This document shows positions 49,781 to 59,547 of a stretch of DNA of 64,000 bases, piece after piece (within the stretch, counting starts at the first letter, position 1; each line of letters begins with the position of its first letter). The notes under the pieces were generated by a model. The model was given only the letters and a program-made list of their open reading frames with translations. It ran no database searches and was not told where the DNA came from. The translations under genes and the position numbers were made by a program. This DNA is from JAWMQL01 sp033283165 (GTDB lineage: Bacteria; Pseudomonadota; Gammaproteobacteria; Pseudomonadales; Halieaceae), in contig JAWMQL010000001.1 in assembly GCA_033283165.1 (NCBI GenBank), forward strand, positions 1,054,001 through 1,118,000, read 5' to 3'.

Positions 49781-52700
49781 ATGCGCACGTTTCTCACAGT
49801 CATCACAGGAATCATTCTGATTCTGGCGCTCGCTGTTGGAAGCCTCTTTTTCGTCAGTCAGGACACGCTGGTTCAGCTGATCCAGAGTGGCGTGCGGGGC
49901 TTCGCCGGGCTGCAACTGGAACTGAAAGAACCGGTGATCGACTTGCGCCAGGGATACGTTTCCGCGGAAGAGCTGCACCTGCGGCATCCCGGGGAGACGG
50001 GCCCGCCCCTGATCTCGGTTCTGGGATTGAGCGCCACCACTGATTTCAGCGACCTGTTATCGGGCAACCTGGTGGACACCCGCGGTGAGGCCGGGGCCCT
50101 GATCATCTATGTGTCAGCTAAAGACTCGACTGAGGACCCCTCCCCCGCGGCCTGGTTGCAGCACCTGACCTGGCTGCCCGACACCCTCACTATCGGGACG
50201 GTGCACCTGGTAAACAACGCCGCCGAGGAGCTGTTTATCTTTCCCCTCAAGGGTTTCAATGGCCAGCGCCTGGGCGGACAGACCTTCCAGGCCACGGCCG
50301 ACGCCGACTGGGACGGTGAACCCCTGCACGCCACCGTGAACCTGCACGCGGTACGGGATATGCTGATTTATACCGGCATTGATATACAGGCCCGGCTGGA
50401 GGCCCCGCTCAGCAACAGTTCCGGCGAGATAGACGGTGAGGTTCGCGCCAGCGGGTCGGATTTCAGCTATGACTTCCGGATCAGGGCCGACTATGAGCAT
50501 ATATCGGATTTTATGCAGGCCATAGAAACCCGCTGGCAGTTGGAGGGCGCGCTCGGGTTGGAGGCCCGTATGCAGGGCGACGGCGACGGATTCCGTTTGA
50601 GTGACGCGCAGTTTGAGCTGGATAACCTGCCGGAGTACCGGTTTACCGCCAACGGGGAGCTCACCTATCGCGGCGATGGTGAAGGCGACATTGCCATCGT
50701 TGCCACGGGTGACGTGGCACACGTCGAACGGCTCATGGACTGGCTGGACCTGGACCTGTCGGGGCTGGGCCGGGCGGACGCCGAGATTACCCTGTCCGGT
50801 GCCCTGTCAGCGCCCGATATCCCGCGCTTCGTACTCCATACCCAGGAGGAAGCCGGGCTGGCACTGGACATCGAGGGCAGCATTTACCAGGACCCGGAGC
50901 GCGGTGGCACCAACGATGATCAGGTCCTGATACGGGCCTCCGCTCCCAACCTGGCCGCACTGCAGCGCTGGACCGGGGATCTCGGCCTGGAACCCGGTCC
51001 CTGGCGTGCCGCGGGTCGCTTACGGCGTGCGGAGGGCAAATTGCACCTGGACCAGATCGAGGCAGAGATCGGCAAAGCCGATGAAGTCCTGTTGACCGCC
51101 ACCGGCGTTATCGATGACCTGGGTCCCATCGGCAAACAGGGAATAAAGGGCCTGTCAGGTATCGCCCTGGATCTGGTCGCGGACATCCCGGACTCTGCGG
51201 CCCTTGGCAGGCTGATCGAGGTAAAGCTCCCGGCCTACCAGGCCCTGCGTGGCACTGTCAGTCTGGGTGGCGACTGGCCTGAGCTCACCCTGGACACGGG
51301 CCGTTTGACGATTGACTCCAGCGACCTGCAGTCGGTCGTCAGCGACATCAGCGCCCGCTTGACCCCCGGGGATAAACCCTTGTTAAAAGACCTGCGCGGA
51401 CAGCTGCAACTCGCACTCAGCGACACCTCCGCCCTGTCCCTGTTTGTCGAGCGCGAGGTTATATCACTGGGGGCAGTGAATTTGACCGCCGATCTCGTCC
51501 AGCGAGATCGGGCCGTTGGTCTGCAACGGATTGATGCGGGGATCAGTGGCGATGACGTCACGCTGCAACTGCGCGGGTCCGTGGGCGATGTGGTTGAGTT
51601 GGACGATATCGCCCTGCGCGGGCATTTCGCGGGAATCGGGGTACACGAACTCCTGCTCACCTACCTGGAAGGGTTCGATTACCAGAAGTCGCTGGGCACT
51701 CTCCAGGGGAAGTTCCGGCTGCAAGGCAGCCCGCGGCAATTGGACGTCACCGAGCTGGAGGTCAGGACCGTAAACTCCCCTATCCTGGCGGCGTCACTGG
51801 CGGGTAACATCACGAAGATCGGTTCGGCGCCGGCCGCCGACCTGTCGGGAAGCTACGCGGTCAAGGATAGCGCGCTGCTGGAGCAGTTGACGGGACTTCG
51901 CCTGAAGCCGGTCAAGGGAAAATTCCAGGCGGATTCCAGGCCGGGCCATGTAAAGCTGAAAGCAGATGCGACCGCAGGCAGTTCCACATTACTCGGGGAT
52001 GCAGACCTGGCCTTTACCGATGGCGATGTCAGCGCGGCGGAACTGCGCCTGAGCTCGCCCAGCCTGGTGCTGGAAGATCTCGGCTTGCAGGTTGAAGACA
52101 GTGACGCGGAACAATATGTGCCTGCCGACCAGTTGGAACCCCTCGCGGACATCGACCTGCGTGAAAGGCTGCTGCTGCGCTCGCCGTCCTACCCAACGGA
52201 TATCCGTATCGAGTTTGACAAGGTCAGCGGTGAGAATACTGCCTTCAGCGGCATGAGTATTCACGTCACCGGCGAGAACAACCGTTATACCCTGCGCGAC
52301 CTCACGATCAGCTACGGTGAAGCCGCCGCCGAGGTTCGGGGCATCATCGACCTGAACCCGGACCCCATCGGCATCAGTTTGGCGGGACGTGGTATCCGGA
52401 TTCCCACTTTCGAGTTAACACGGGACCTCGGTTTTGACGCCCAGGTGGCGGGGACCCTCTCCTTCCGTGGCGGCCTCAGCACCCGTGGGGAAAAAAGGGA
52501 AGATATGCTGGGCAATTTGGAGGGCAGTCTCGCCCTGGCACTGGAGGACGCGGTGATCGAGGGCGCCGCCTACGATGTGCTGGCGACGGACTTCCTGGCC
52601 TGGTTCTATTCCGGCGCGCTATTGGAAAAATCCACCCGCGTCGACTGCACCATGGCCCGGTTCGACCTCGCAGGAGGCCGTGCCCGCTCAGACAGCCTCT

Positions 52701-52999
52701 ATATCGAGACCCAGCAGATGGTCGCCACCGGGACCGCAAAGTTTAATCTGCTCGAACAAACCATGGACGTCGAGATCACGCCCAAATCCAAGTCCCGGAC
52801 CGTGCAGATACCCTCCAAGGTCGGGCTCAAGGGCAGTTTCGACAAGCCGGTCCCGACTATTTCGCCCATCGCCAAGGCCGCAGACCTGTCGACCGAGGTG
52901 ATGTTACTGGTACCCAACCTGGCTTTGAAACTGTTCGGCGAACTCGACCCGAAGAAAAAGTCCGTCACCCCCTGCCTGGCCCGCGCCGAGCGCCTGTAG
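49781..52999 (+). CDS. AsmA-like family protein
   Basis: A 1072-residue envelope protein with one N-terminal membrane segment ('FLTVITGIILILALAVGSLF') and then a very long beta-rich repeat region. The C-terminal domain is typical of AsmA-like proteins: 'DMLGNLEGSLALALEDAVIE', 'ATDFLAWFYSG', then 'TAKFNLLEQTMDVEITPKSK' and 'LKGSFDKPVPTISPI'. AsmA/TamB-type proteins form a hydrophobic groove that carries phospholipids between membranes. The family is clear; which paralogue it is cannot be decided. Confidence 0.88.
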   Translation: MRTFLTVITGIILILALAVGSLFFVSQDTLVQLIQSGVRGFAGLQLELKEPVIDLRQGYVSAEELHLRHPGETGPPLISVLGLSATTDFSDLLSGNLVDTRGEAGALIIYVSAKDSTEDPSPAAWLQHLTWLPDTLTIGTVHLVNNAAEELFIFPLKGFNGQRLGGQTFQATADADWDGEPLHATVNLHAVRDMLIYTGIDIQARLEAPLSNSSGEIDGEVRASGSDFSYDFRIRADYEHISDFMQAIETRWQLEGALGLEARMQGDGDGFRLSDAQFELDNLPEYRFTANGELTYRGDGEGDIAIVATGDVAHVERLMDWLDLDLSGLGRADAEITLSGALSAPDIPRFVLHTQEEAGLALDIEGSIYQDPERGGTNDDQVLIRASAPNLAALQRWTGDLGLEPGPWRAAGRLRRAEGKLHLDQIEAEIGKADEVLLTATGVIDDLGPIGKQGIKGLSGIALDLVADIPDSAALGRLIEVKLPAYQALRGTVSLGGDWPELTLDTGRLTIDSSDLQSVVSDISARLTPGDKPLLKDLRGQLQLALSDTSALSLFVEREVISLGAVNLTADLVQRDRAVGLQRIDAGISGDDVTLQLRGSVGDVVELDDIALRGHFAGIGVHELLLTYLEGFDYQKSLGTLQGKFRLQGSPRQLDVTELEVRTVNSPILAASLAGNITKIGSAPAADLSGSYAVKDSALLEQLTGLRLKPVKGKFQADSRPGHVKLKADATAGSSTLLGDADLAFTDGDVSAAELRLSSPSLVLEDLGLQVEDSDAEQYVPADQLEPLADIDLRERLLLRSPSYPTDIRIEFDKVSGENTAFSGMSIHVTGENNRYTLRDLTISYGEAAAEVRGIIDLNPDPIGISLAGRGIRIPTFELTRDLGFDAQVAGTLSFRGGLSTRGEKREDMLGNLEGSLALALEDAVIEGAAYDVLATDFLAWFYSGALLEKSTRVDCTMARFDLAGGRARSDSLYIETQQMVATGTAKFNLLEQTMDVEITPKSKSRTVQIPSKVGLKGSFDKPVPTISPIAKAADLSTEVMLLVPNLALKLFGELDPKKKSVTPCLARAERL

Positions 53000-53062
53000 C
53001 AGCGGCACGCTGGCTTCGTGGTACACTTCGGGCCATCATAACAAGACACTCCGGACACAGAC

Positions 53063-54415
53063 ATGGCCCAGGCTCGCGGTGAGTTCAGCTCTCGGTTAGG
53101 TTTTATCATGGCAGCGGCGGGCAGCGCCGTGGGACTCGGAAATATCTGGGGCTTCCCGACCCAGGCAGCCTCCAACGGCGGTGCCGCCTTCCTGCTCATT
53201 TACCTCGTACTCGCCTTCACCCTCGCCTACCCCGCGCTGATGGCGGAGTTGATTATCGGGCGGCACGCGCATGCCAACGCGGTCAACGCCTTACGCCAGA
53301 TATCGCCCAACCGGGCCTGGGCCGGCATCGGGACGGGTACCGGCATCGTGGGCTTCATCGTAGCCAGTCTGATTCTCAGCTTTTACGCCATCGTCGCCGG
53401 CTGGATGATCGCATTTTTCTTCGGCTCGATTGCTGAACTACTGGGCATGACGGCGCTGCACGACTGGCTGACCAGCTTCAGTATTGGCCGCAATCTCCTG
53501 TTCATGCTGCTGTTCATAGTCCTGACCGTAGGCATCATTTCCGAGGGCGTACACGACGGTATTGAACGCTGGTCGAGCCGCCTCATGCCCCTGCTGCTGG
53601 TATCACTGGTCCTGTTGGTGCTCTATGTCCTGACGCTGGACGGCGCCATGGACGGCCTGAAGGTGTACCTGTTGCCCGACTTCAGCCGCGCGCTGGCGCC
53701 CGGTCTGATCATCAAGGCCCTGGGGGCGGCGTTTTTCTCCCTGTCCCTGGGGGTCGGCACCATGCTGATTTATGGATCCTACATCAGCGACAAGGAGAAC
53801 CTGCCGGTGGTGGGCGGCATGGTCACCGGGGTGGACATCTGCATTGCGGTACTGGCGGGGTTTCTGGTGTTACCCGCGATGTACGTTGCCCTGCACAACG
53901 GGGTCGAAATATTTTCCGAAACGGGTACGCTGATTTCTGAAGACACGCTGATTTTTACCGTGCTGCCCGCCCTGTTCGACACCATGGGCATCGCCGGGGT
54001 GCTGGTATCCATTACCTTCTTTTTCCTGATGACCATCGCGGCCCTGACTTCCTCGATATCCATGCTGGAGGTACCGGTCGCCTATACCATCGAAGAGCAC
54101 GGCGTCAGCCGCAAGAAGGCCGTCATGGTGATCGGGGCGGCTATCGCTATCGCCAGCACCGTTATCCTGCTCAATTTCAACGACCTGTTTGGCCTGGTGG
54201 TCGCCGTCACCACGCGCTACAGCCAGCCGCTGCTGGGCTTCATGTTATGCGTTTTCGCCGGCTGGGTCTGGCACCGGGACACGCTGCTGCAGGAACTGCG
54301 GAAAAACAATCCCGAGGCGGAGCAGGGCCTGTTCTGGAAAATCTGGCCCGGCTACGTGCGTTTCGTCTGTCCCCTGATCATTCTGGCCATATTCATCCAA
54401 CCACTGTTGGGATAA
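53063..54415 (+). CDS. Sodium-dependent transporter, NSS/SNF family
   Basis: A 450-residue LeuT-fold symporter with about 11-12 helices. The family signature in helix 1 is 'GSAVGLGNIWGFPTQAASNG'. Helices 6 and 8 are recognisable in 'KALGAAFFSLSLGVGTMLIY' and 'MTIAALTSSISMLEVP'. Such proteins couple Na+ to uptake of amino acids or related amines; the substrate is unknown. It is monocistronic or weakly linked to the next gene. Confidence 0.93.
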   Translation: MAQARGEFSSRLGFIMAAAGSAVGLGNIWGFPTQAASNGGAAFLLIYLVLAFTLAYPALMAELIIGRHAHANAVNALRQISPNRAWAGIGTGTGIVGFIVASLILSFYAIVAGWMIAFFFGSIAELLGMTALHDWLTSFSIGRNLLFMLLFIVLTVGIISEGVHDGIERWSSRLMPLLLVSLVLLVLYVLTLDGAMDGLKVYLLPDFSRALAPGLIIKALGAAFFSLSLGVGTMLIYGSYISDKENLPVVGGMVTGVDICIAVLAGFLVLPAMYVALHNGVEIFSETGTLISEDTLIFTVLPALFDTMGIAGVLVSITFFFLMTIAALTSSISMLEVPVAYTIEEHGVSRKKAVMVIGAAIAIASTVILLNFNDLFGLVVAVTTRYSQPLLGFMLCVFAGWVWHRDTLLQELRKNNPEAEQGLFWKIWPGYVRFVCPLIILAIFIQPLLG

Positions 54416-54450
54416 CGTAACTACTGCAGGTGAAATGAACAGCCGCGACT

Positions 54451-55431
54451 ATGAGCAATCCCCTTCCCAGCCCCGATGACGACACCCTGCCCCTGATGGG
54501 CATCGGCTCCTGTCTGGCCGGAAACGCCGTGCGATATAACGCCCAGACCAAGAGCCCGAATAACCATGTCCGAGAGATCGCCCGACACTTCCGCACCCGC
54601 GCCTTCTGTCCCGAGATGGGCATCGGCATGGGCGTACCGCGGGAACCGATTCACCTGGTCGGTACAGAGACCGACGCGGTGCGCGCGCTGGACGTGTCCA
54701 GTCACAGCCAGGACTTCACGGACAAATTGGCGGGTTATGCCGGCACCGTACTCGACGCCGCGCCAGAACTGTGTGGCTACATACTGGTCAAGGGCAGCCC
54801 GAGCTGTGGCTACGAGCGGGTCAAGCGCTACAGTGACAAGGGGCACTCCCTGGCCAGCGACGCCCGCGGCGTATTCGCTTCCGCGCTCGAAGCAGCAGAT
54901 CCGCTGCTGCCGCTGGAGGATGACGGGCGCCTCAACGATCCCGGCCTGCGGGAAAGCTTCGTTACCCGGGCCTACGCCTACCACGAGTGGAAGCAGTTCA
55001 ATAAGAAACCCCTGACCGCCGCGCGTATGGTGGAATTCCACAGCCGCTACAAGTATCTGGCGATGGCGCACCACGTGCCATCCTACAAGGCCCTGGGACG
55101 ACTGGTCGCGGACGCGGGTAAAAGTGACCTGGCGTCACTCGCCCGGGACTATATCGTTACCCTGATGGCGGCACTTAAAAAGGTGGCGACGGTGCGCAGT
55201 CACAGCAACGTGCTGTTTCACCTGGCAGGTTACCTCAAGCGGGATATCTCCGCGGAGGAACGCCAGCGCCTGAGGGACCTTATCGAACAGTACCGGCAGG
55301 GACAGGTGCCGCTCATTGTCCCGCTGACCATGCTGCGCCACCACTTCGCCAACAGCCCGAACGCCTATATCGATCAGCAGGCCTTCCTGGAGCCCTTCCC
55401 CGACAGCCTGAAAATTCGCAACCTGGTCTAG
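54451..55431 (+). CDS. DUF523 and DUF1722 domain protein (YbgA-like)
   Basis: A 326-residue two-domain protein. The DUF523 part is 'MGIGSCLAGNAVRYNAQTK', 'FCPEMGIGMGVPREPIHLV' and 'LVKGSPSCGYERVKRYS', whose conserved Cys residues suggest a metal or redox centre. The DUF1722 part is 'MVEFHSRYKYLAMAHH'. In gammaproteobacteria it is often near photolyase and the TIGR01777 epimerase, as here. Function is not established. Its last 4 nt overlap the convergent epimerase gene. Confidence 0.9.
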   Translation: MSNPLPSPDDDTLPLMGIGSCLAGNAVRYNAQTKSPNNHVREIARHFRTRAFCPEMGIGMGVPREPIHLVGTETDAVRALDVSSHSQDFTDKLAGYAGTVLDAAPELCGYILVKGSPSCGYERVKRYSDKGHSLASDARGVFASALEAADPLLPLEDDGRLNDPGLRESFVTRAYAYHEWKQFNKKPLTAARMVEFHSRYKYLAMAHHVPSYKALGRLVADAGKSDLASLARDYIVTLMAALKKVATVRSHSNVLFHLAGYLKRDISAEERQRLRDLIEQYRQGQVPLIVPLTMLRHHFANSPNAYIDQQAFLEPFPDSLKIRNLV

Positions 55432-56312
55432 TAGATGGCGGCCAGTGCCTGTTCCAGTTCCGGATAGCGGAACTCGAAACCGGCTTCCAGCAACGCCGTT
55501 GGAACCACCCGTTGGCCGTTGAGCAACAACTCGTCCGCCATCTCTCCCAGCAGCAGTCGTGCTACCGGTGCGGGCAACGACATCGGTGGCAGGGTATGAA
55601 AATGGTGCCGGAGTGCTACGGCAAACGCCTTCGCGGTCACCGGTTCGGGAGCGGTAAGATTGAAGGGCCCCGACAGGTCCTGCCGCTGCAGGAGAAAGCA
55701 AATTGCGGCGACGACATCATCGCGGTGAATCCAGCTGAACCACTGTGACCCGCCGCCCATGTAGCTGGCGATCCCCAGGCGAAAAGACATGCTCATCTGC
55801 TCAAGGGCGCCGCCGCCATCATCGAGCACCACGCCCAGGCGCAGGGGGCAGACGCGCACCCCCAACTCCCCCGCCTGTTGCGCTGCCGTCTCCCAGCGCT
55901 GACACAAGCCCTGGGCATAGCCGCTGACGGCACTGGCGTTTTCACTGAGTTCCTTGTCGCCCTGGTGGCCGTAGAATCCCACCGCACTGCCACTTAACAG
56001 CGTGGCCGGTGGTGAGTCCAGGCGCCGGAACAGGCCCAGCAGCGCCTCGGTGGTGCCCAGCCGGCTGTCCTCCATGCGCTGTCGATAGGTGCGTGTCCAG
56101 CGCTTGGCGGCCAGCGACTCCCCCGCCAGGTTGATCACCGCATCCAGGGATTCGTCGCTGGCAACCTCGTCCAGGCTGCGAACATAGCGCAGGCCATCCT
56201 GTTCGGCGCGGGCTTGCCGGGACAGGATGGTGCAGTGGTGACCATCCGCACGGAGTCTTGCCACCAGCGGCGTGCCGATAAAACCCGTGCCGCCGGTGAG
56301 CAAGAGATCCAT
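55428..56312 (-). CDS. TIGR01777 family epimerase
   Basis: A 294-residue extended SDR: 'LLLTGGTGFIGTPLVARLRA', 'VINLAGESLAAKRWTRTYRQ', 'LLSGSAVGFYGHQGDKELSE', and the C-terminal DUF1731 region 'LPAPVARLLLGEMADELLLN' with 'RVVPTALLEAGFEFRYPEL'. The E. coli homologue is YfcH, whose substrate is not known. It is 4 nt from the alanine dehydrogenase gene on the same strand. Confidence 0.92.
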   Translation of the reverse strand: MDLLLTGGTGFIGTPLVARLRADGHHCTILSRQARAEQDGLRYVRSLDEVASDESLDAVINLAGESLAAKRWTRTYRQRMEDSRLGTTEALLGLFRRLDSPPATLLSGSAVGFYGHQGDKELSENASAVSGYAQGLCQRWETAAQQAGELGVRVCPLRLGVVLDDGGGALEQMSMSFRLGIASYMGGGSQWFSWIHRDDVVAAICFLLQRQDLSGPFNLTAPEPVTAKAFAVALRHHFHTLPPMSLPAPVARLLLGEMADELLLNGQRVVPTALLEAGFEFRYPELEQALAAIY

Positions 56313-56316
56313 GGCC

Positions 56317-57438
56317 TTAGCGGGCGACCAGGGCAGCCATGGGCTCGAAGTACTCGTAGCCGTGTGACAGGGCCACCGCCTCGTAGGTCACCTTGCCGTC
56401 ATGCACGTTGAGGCCGTTGCGCAGGTGCTCATCACGCGCCATTGCCTTTTGTACACCCTCATTGGCGATCATAATGCCATAGGGCAGGGTGGCATTGTTC
56501 AGGGCCATGGTAGAGGTCCGCGCGACGGCGCCCGGCATGTTGGCCACGCAGTAATGCACGACATCGTCAACCACGTAGGTGGGCTCGTCGTGGGTCGTCG
56601 GCCTGGAGGTTTCAAAGCAGCCGCCCTGGTCGATGGCCACGTCGACCACTACCGAACCGGGCTTCATCCTGGAAATAATGTCACGGGTGAGCAACTTGGG
56701 GGCGGAGGCGCCAGGAATCAGCACCGCGCCGATCACCAGGTCGGCCTTGAGTGCATACTCCTCGATCGCTGCCGCGGTGGAATACACCATACGGGCCCGT
56801 CCCTCAAAGTCGTTGTCCAACTGTCGCAGGCGCGGAATTGACCGGTCCAGAACCGTCACGTCCGCTTCCATTCCCACCGCCATGGCCGCCGCGTTGTAAC
56901 CCACCACGCCGCCGCCGATTACCAGCACCTCCGCCGGCGCCACGCCGGGTACGCCGCCCAGCAGCACGCCGCGACCGCCGGAGGCTTTCTCCAGGTGATG
57001 CGCGCCGGCCTGCACTGACATGCGCCCGGCCACTTCCGACATGGGCGCCAGCAGCGGCAGCGTACCGTCGGCGGCTGTTACGGTTTCATACGCGATGCAG
57101 GTGGCTCCGGATTCCACCAGCGCGCGGGTCTGGTCGGGATCGGGTGCCAGGTGCAGGTAGGTGTACAGAATCTGGCCGGGCGACAACATCCTGCACTCGT
57201 CGGGCTGGGGCTCCTTGACCTTTACGATCATCTCCGCGCGCTGGAAAATCTCCTCGGCAGTGGCGACGATTTCTGCACCGGCTGCCACGTACTGCTCGTC
57301 GTGGAAGCCGATGGAATCCCCGGCATCCTTCTGCACCATCACCTGGTGGCCGTTGTGGATAAACTCCCGCACAGACGCGGGAGTCAAGCCCACCCGGTAT
57401 TCGTGGTTCTTGATTTCCTTGGGTACACCTACCAGCAT
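56317..57438 (-). CDS. ald: Alanine dehydrogenase
   Basis: A 373-residue NAD-dependent enzyme converting L-alanine to pyruvate and ammonia. Signatures: 'MLVGVPKEIKNHEYRVGLTP', 'EMIVKVKEPQPDECRMLSPG' (catalytic Lys), 'LFTYLHLAPD'-like 'LYTYLHLAPDPDQTRALVES' (catalytic His), NAD loop 'VLVIGGGVVGYNAAAMAVGM', and 'DVAIDQGGCFETSRPTTHDE'. The ATG at 57438 has GGAGG 8 nt upstream and matches the family start; the frame extends upstream without support. It is divergent from an Lrp regulator, which probably controls it. Confidence 0.97.
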   Translation of the reverse strand: MLVGVPKEIKNHEYRVGLTPASVREFIHNGHQVMVQKDAGDSIGFHDEQYVAAGAEIVATAEEIFQRAEMIVKVKEPQPDECRMLSPGQILYTYLHLAPDPDQTRALVESGATCIAYETVTAADGTLPLLAPMSEVAGRMSVQAGAHHLEKASGGRGVLLGGVPGVAPAEVLVIGGGVVGYNAAAMAVGMEADVTVLDRSIPRLRQLDNDFEGRARMVYSTAAAIEEYALKADLVIGAVLIPGASAPKLLTRDIISRMKPGSVVVDVAIDQGGCFETSRPTTHDEPTYVVDDVVHYCVANMPGAVARTSTMALNNATLPYGIMIANEGVQKAMARDEHLRNGLNVHDGKVTYEAVALSHGYEYFEPMAALVAR

Positions 57439-57469
57439 GTGACGATCCTCCATCGTTATCAGGGTCACA

Positions 57470-57512
57470 GTGAAAACAGCAGCATAGCCCAAAATTTCCA
57501 GTTTATTTTCAC
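57470..57512. promoter_or_regulatory. Inverted repeat in the ald / Lrp divergent promoter
   Basis: GTGAAAA (57470-57476) and TTTTCAC (57506-57512) form an inverted repeat in AT-rich DNA between the two divergent starts. Lrp-type regulators bind such A/T-rich sites. This is a plausible shared operator. Confidence 0.45.
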
Positions 57513-57573
57513 TATTTTTTGCGCTATACAGGTGTTTTATTATTTTAATCGCCATTTTTCAGGTGATTTAACT

Positions 57574-58056
57574 ATGAAGGAACGAAAATCCGCCTCATTG
57601 AGCCGCATTGACCGCAAAATCCTGGGTATTCTGCAGCGAGACGGCCGCATCAGCTACGCCGAACTGGCACGACAGGTGGGGCTTTCCACCACCCCCTGCA
57701 CCGAGCGGGTCCGCAAGCTGGAAAAGCAGGGGGTAATCCGTGGCTACCGCGCGTTACTCGAACCCGATTACCTGGACGCCGGGCTGGTGGTGTTCGTCCA
57801 GATCCGCCTCAGCCGTACCTCCCCCGCCAACTTCGACGAGTTCCGGGAAGCGGCCGAGGAGTTGGAGCAGATCCAGGAGTGTTACCTGGTATCGGGCAGT
57901 TTCGACTACCTGATCAAGGCCCGTGTTGCCGACATGGCGGCGTACCGGGAATTCCTCGGCGACACCCTGCTCACCCTGCCCGGTGTGGAAGCCTCTACCA
58001 GCATCGTGGTGATGGAAACCGTCACGGAAACCCTATCTATCCCCATACCGCGCTGA
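57574..58056 (+). CDS. Lrp/AsnC family transcriptional regulator
   Basis: A 160-residue regulator. N-terminal helix-turn-helix: 'LSRIDRKILGILQRDGRISY' and 'QVGLSTTPCTERVRKLEKQG'. C-terminal RAM ligand domain: 'LVVFVQIRLSRTSP', 'IQECYLVSGSFDYLIKARVA', 'LPGVEASTSIVVMETVTET'. The frame is open far upstream, but homology starts at ATG 57574. It is divergent from ald and is likely its alanine-responsive activator. The photolyase gene follows 47 nt later. Confidence 0.95.
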   Translation: MKERKSASLSRIDRKILGILQRDGRISYAELARQVGLSTTPCTERVRKLEKQGVIRGYRALLEPDYLDAGLVVFVQIRLSRTSPANFDEFREAAEELEQIQECYLVSGSFDYLIKARVADMAAYREFLGDTLLTLPGVEASTSIVVMETVTETLSIPIPR

Positions 58057-58103
58057 TCGGCTCTCTAGGTGATCCCGCATCCGGCAGCAACCGTAACAAG
58101 GCC

Positions 58104-59534
58104 ATGAATTCTCCCGTCATTTACTGGTTCCGCCAGGACCTCAGGCTCGAAGACCTGCCTGCACTCGAAGCCGCAGCGACCGATTCGAAACTCATCCCGG
58201 TCTATATTCTCGACGATGACGCTGCGGGCGACTGGGCCCCCGGGGCGGCAAGTCGCTGGTGGTTGCACCGCAGCCTGGCAGCGCTGGCCGACGACATTGC
58301 AGAGCGGGGCGGCAAGCTCATTCTGCTCAAGGGCGACAGTGGCGATCACCTGGCGCGGCTGGCCGCACAGGCCGGGGCCGACACGGTCTACTGCAGCCGC
58401 CGCATCGAACCCTGGGCCCGTGAGCAGGAACGTGCCGTGGCTGAAACGCTCAGCGAACAGGGCGTCCGGTTACGGGTACACCCGGGGTCACTGCTGTTCG
58501 AACCCGAGGCGGTCGTGAAAGGTGACGGTGAACCCTACCAGGTTTTCACGCCCTACTGGCGCGCCTGTCGCAGCCAGCCCGAACCTCCCGCGCCGCGCCC
58601 GGCCCCCGATGACGTTGACTGGTATGAGTCTGGCCTGGACTCTGACTCACTGGATAAGTGGCAGCTGCTCCCGCAGCAACCGAACTGGGCGGCCTCCTGG
58701 GATGACTACTGGCAGCCCGGGGCCGAAGGCGCTGCGCAGAAGTTACATAGCTTCCTGTCCGGACCACTGGCTGACTACGCCGACGGCCGTGACCGACCGG
58801 CCAGCGACAGCACCAGTCGACTCTCCCCCCACCTGCAATTCGGTGAAATTTCACCGCGCACGGTCTGGCAGATGGCGCGGGAGGCGGAGCAGGATCCTGC
58901 TCTTTCAGGTCAGGCCGAAAAGTTTCTGTCCGAACTGGGCTGGCGTGAATTTTCCCACTACCTGCTCTGGCACTGGCCCGACCTGCCCCACGCCCCGTTC
59001 AAACCGGCATTCGAAAAATTCCCCTGGCAACAAAGCGATACCGCGCTGGCGGCGTGGCAGCAGGGCCGCACAGGCTACCCACTGGTGGACGCCGGCATGC
59101 GCGAGTTGTGGGCCACCGGCTACATGCACAACCGGGTGCGCATGGTCACCGCCTCATTTCTCACCAAGCATCTACGCCTGCACTGGCGGCTCGGTGCCGA
59201 CTGGTTCTGGGATACCCTGGTCGACGCCAGCCTGGCCAACAACTCGGCCTCCTGGCAATGGGTGGCGGGCAGCGGCGCCGACGCGGCGCCCTACTTCCGC
59301 ATTTTCAATCCGATCATCCAGGGTGAAAAGTTTGATCCCGATGGCGATTACGTGCGGCGCTGGGTACCGGAACTGAAGGACCTGCCGGACCGCTTCCTGA
59401 ACCGGCCGTGGGAGGCTTCCCCCGAGGTACTGGAACAGGCCGGTGTTATACTGGGCGAGCAGTATCCGCAACCACTGGTGGAGCACAAGGCCGCCCGCGA
59501 AGCCGCGTTGGCCGCCTACGAAAGTATCCGCTGA
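58104..59534 (+). CDS. phr: Deoxyribodipyrimidine photo-lyase
   Basis: A 476-residue class I photolyase that repairs cyclobutane pyrimidine dimers with light. The N-terminal antenna domain begins 'IYWFRQDLRLEDLPALEAA'. FAD and DNA-binding regions are 'SRLSPHLQFGEISPRTVWQM', 'FLSELGWREFSHYLLWHWPD', 'GYPLVDAGMRELWATGYMHN' and 'DAAPYFRIFNPIIQGEKFDP'. The ATG at 58104 fits the family start. L-2-hydroxyglutarate oxidase follows after 13 nt. Confidence 0.96.
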   Translation: MNSPVIYWFRQDLRLEDLPALEAAATDSKLIPVYILDDDAAGDWAPGAASRWWLHRSLAALADDIAERGGKLILLKGDSGDHLARLAAQAGADTVYCSRRIEPWAREQERAVAETLSEQGVRLRVHPGSLLFEPEAVVKGDGEPYQVFTPYWRACRSQPEPPAPRPAPDDVDWYESGLDSDSLDKWQLLPQQPNWAASWDDYWQPGAEGAAQKLHSFLSGPLADYADGRDRPASDSTSRLSPHLQFGEISPRTVWQMAREAEQDPALSGQAEKFLSELGWREFSHYLLWHWPDLPHAPFKPAFEKFPWQQSDTALAAWQQGRTGYPLVDAGMRELWATGYMHNRVRMVTASFLTKHLRLHWRLGADWFWDTLVDASLANNSASWQWVAGSGADAAPYFRIFNPIIQGEKFDPDGDYVRRWVPELKDLPDRFLNRPWEASPEVLEQAGVILGEQYPQPLVEHKAAREAALAAYESIR

Positions 59535-59547
59535 TACCGGAATCCAC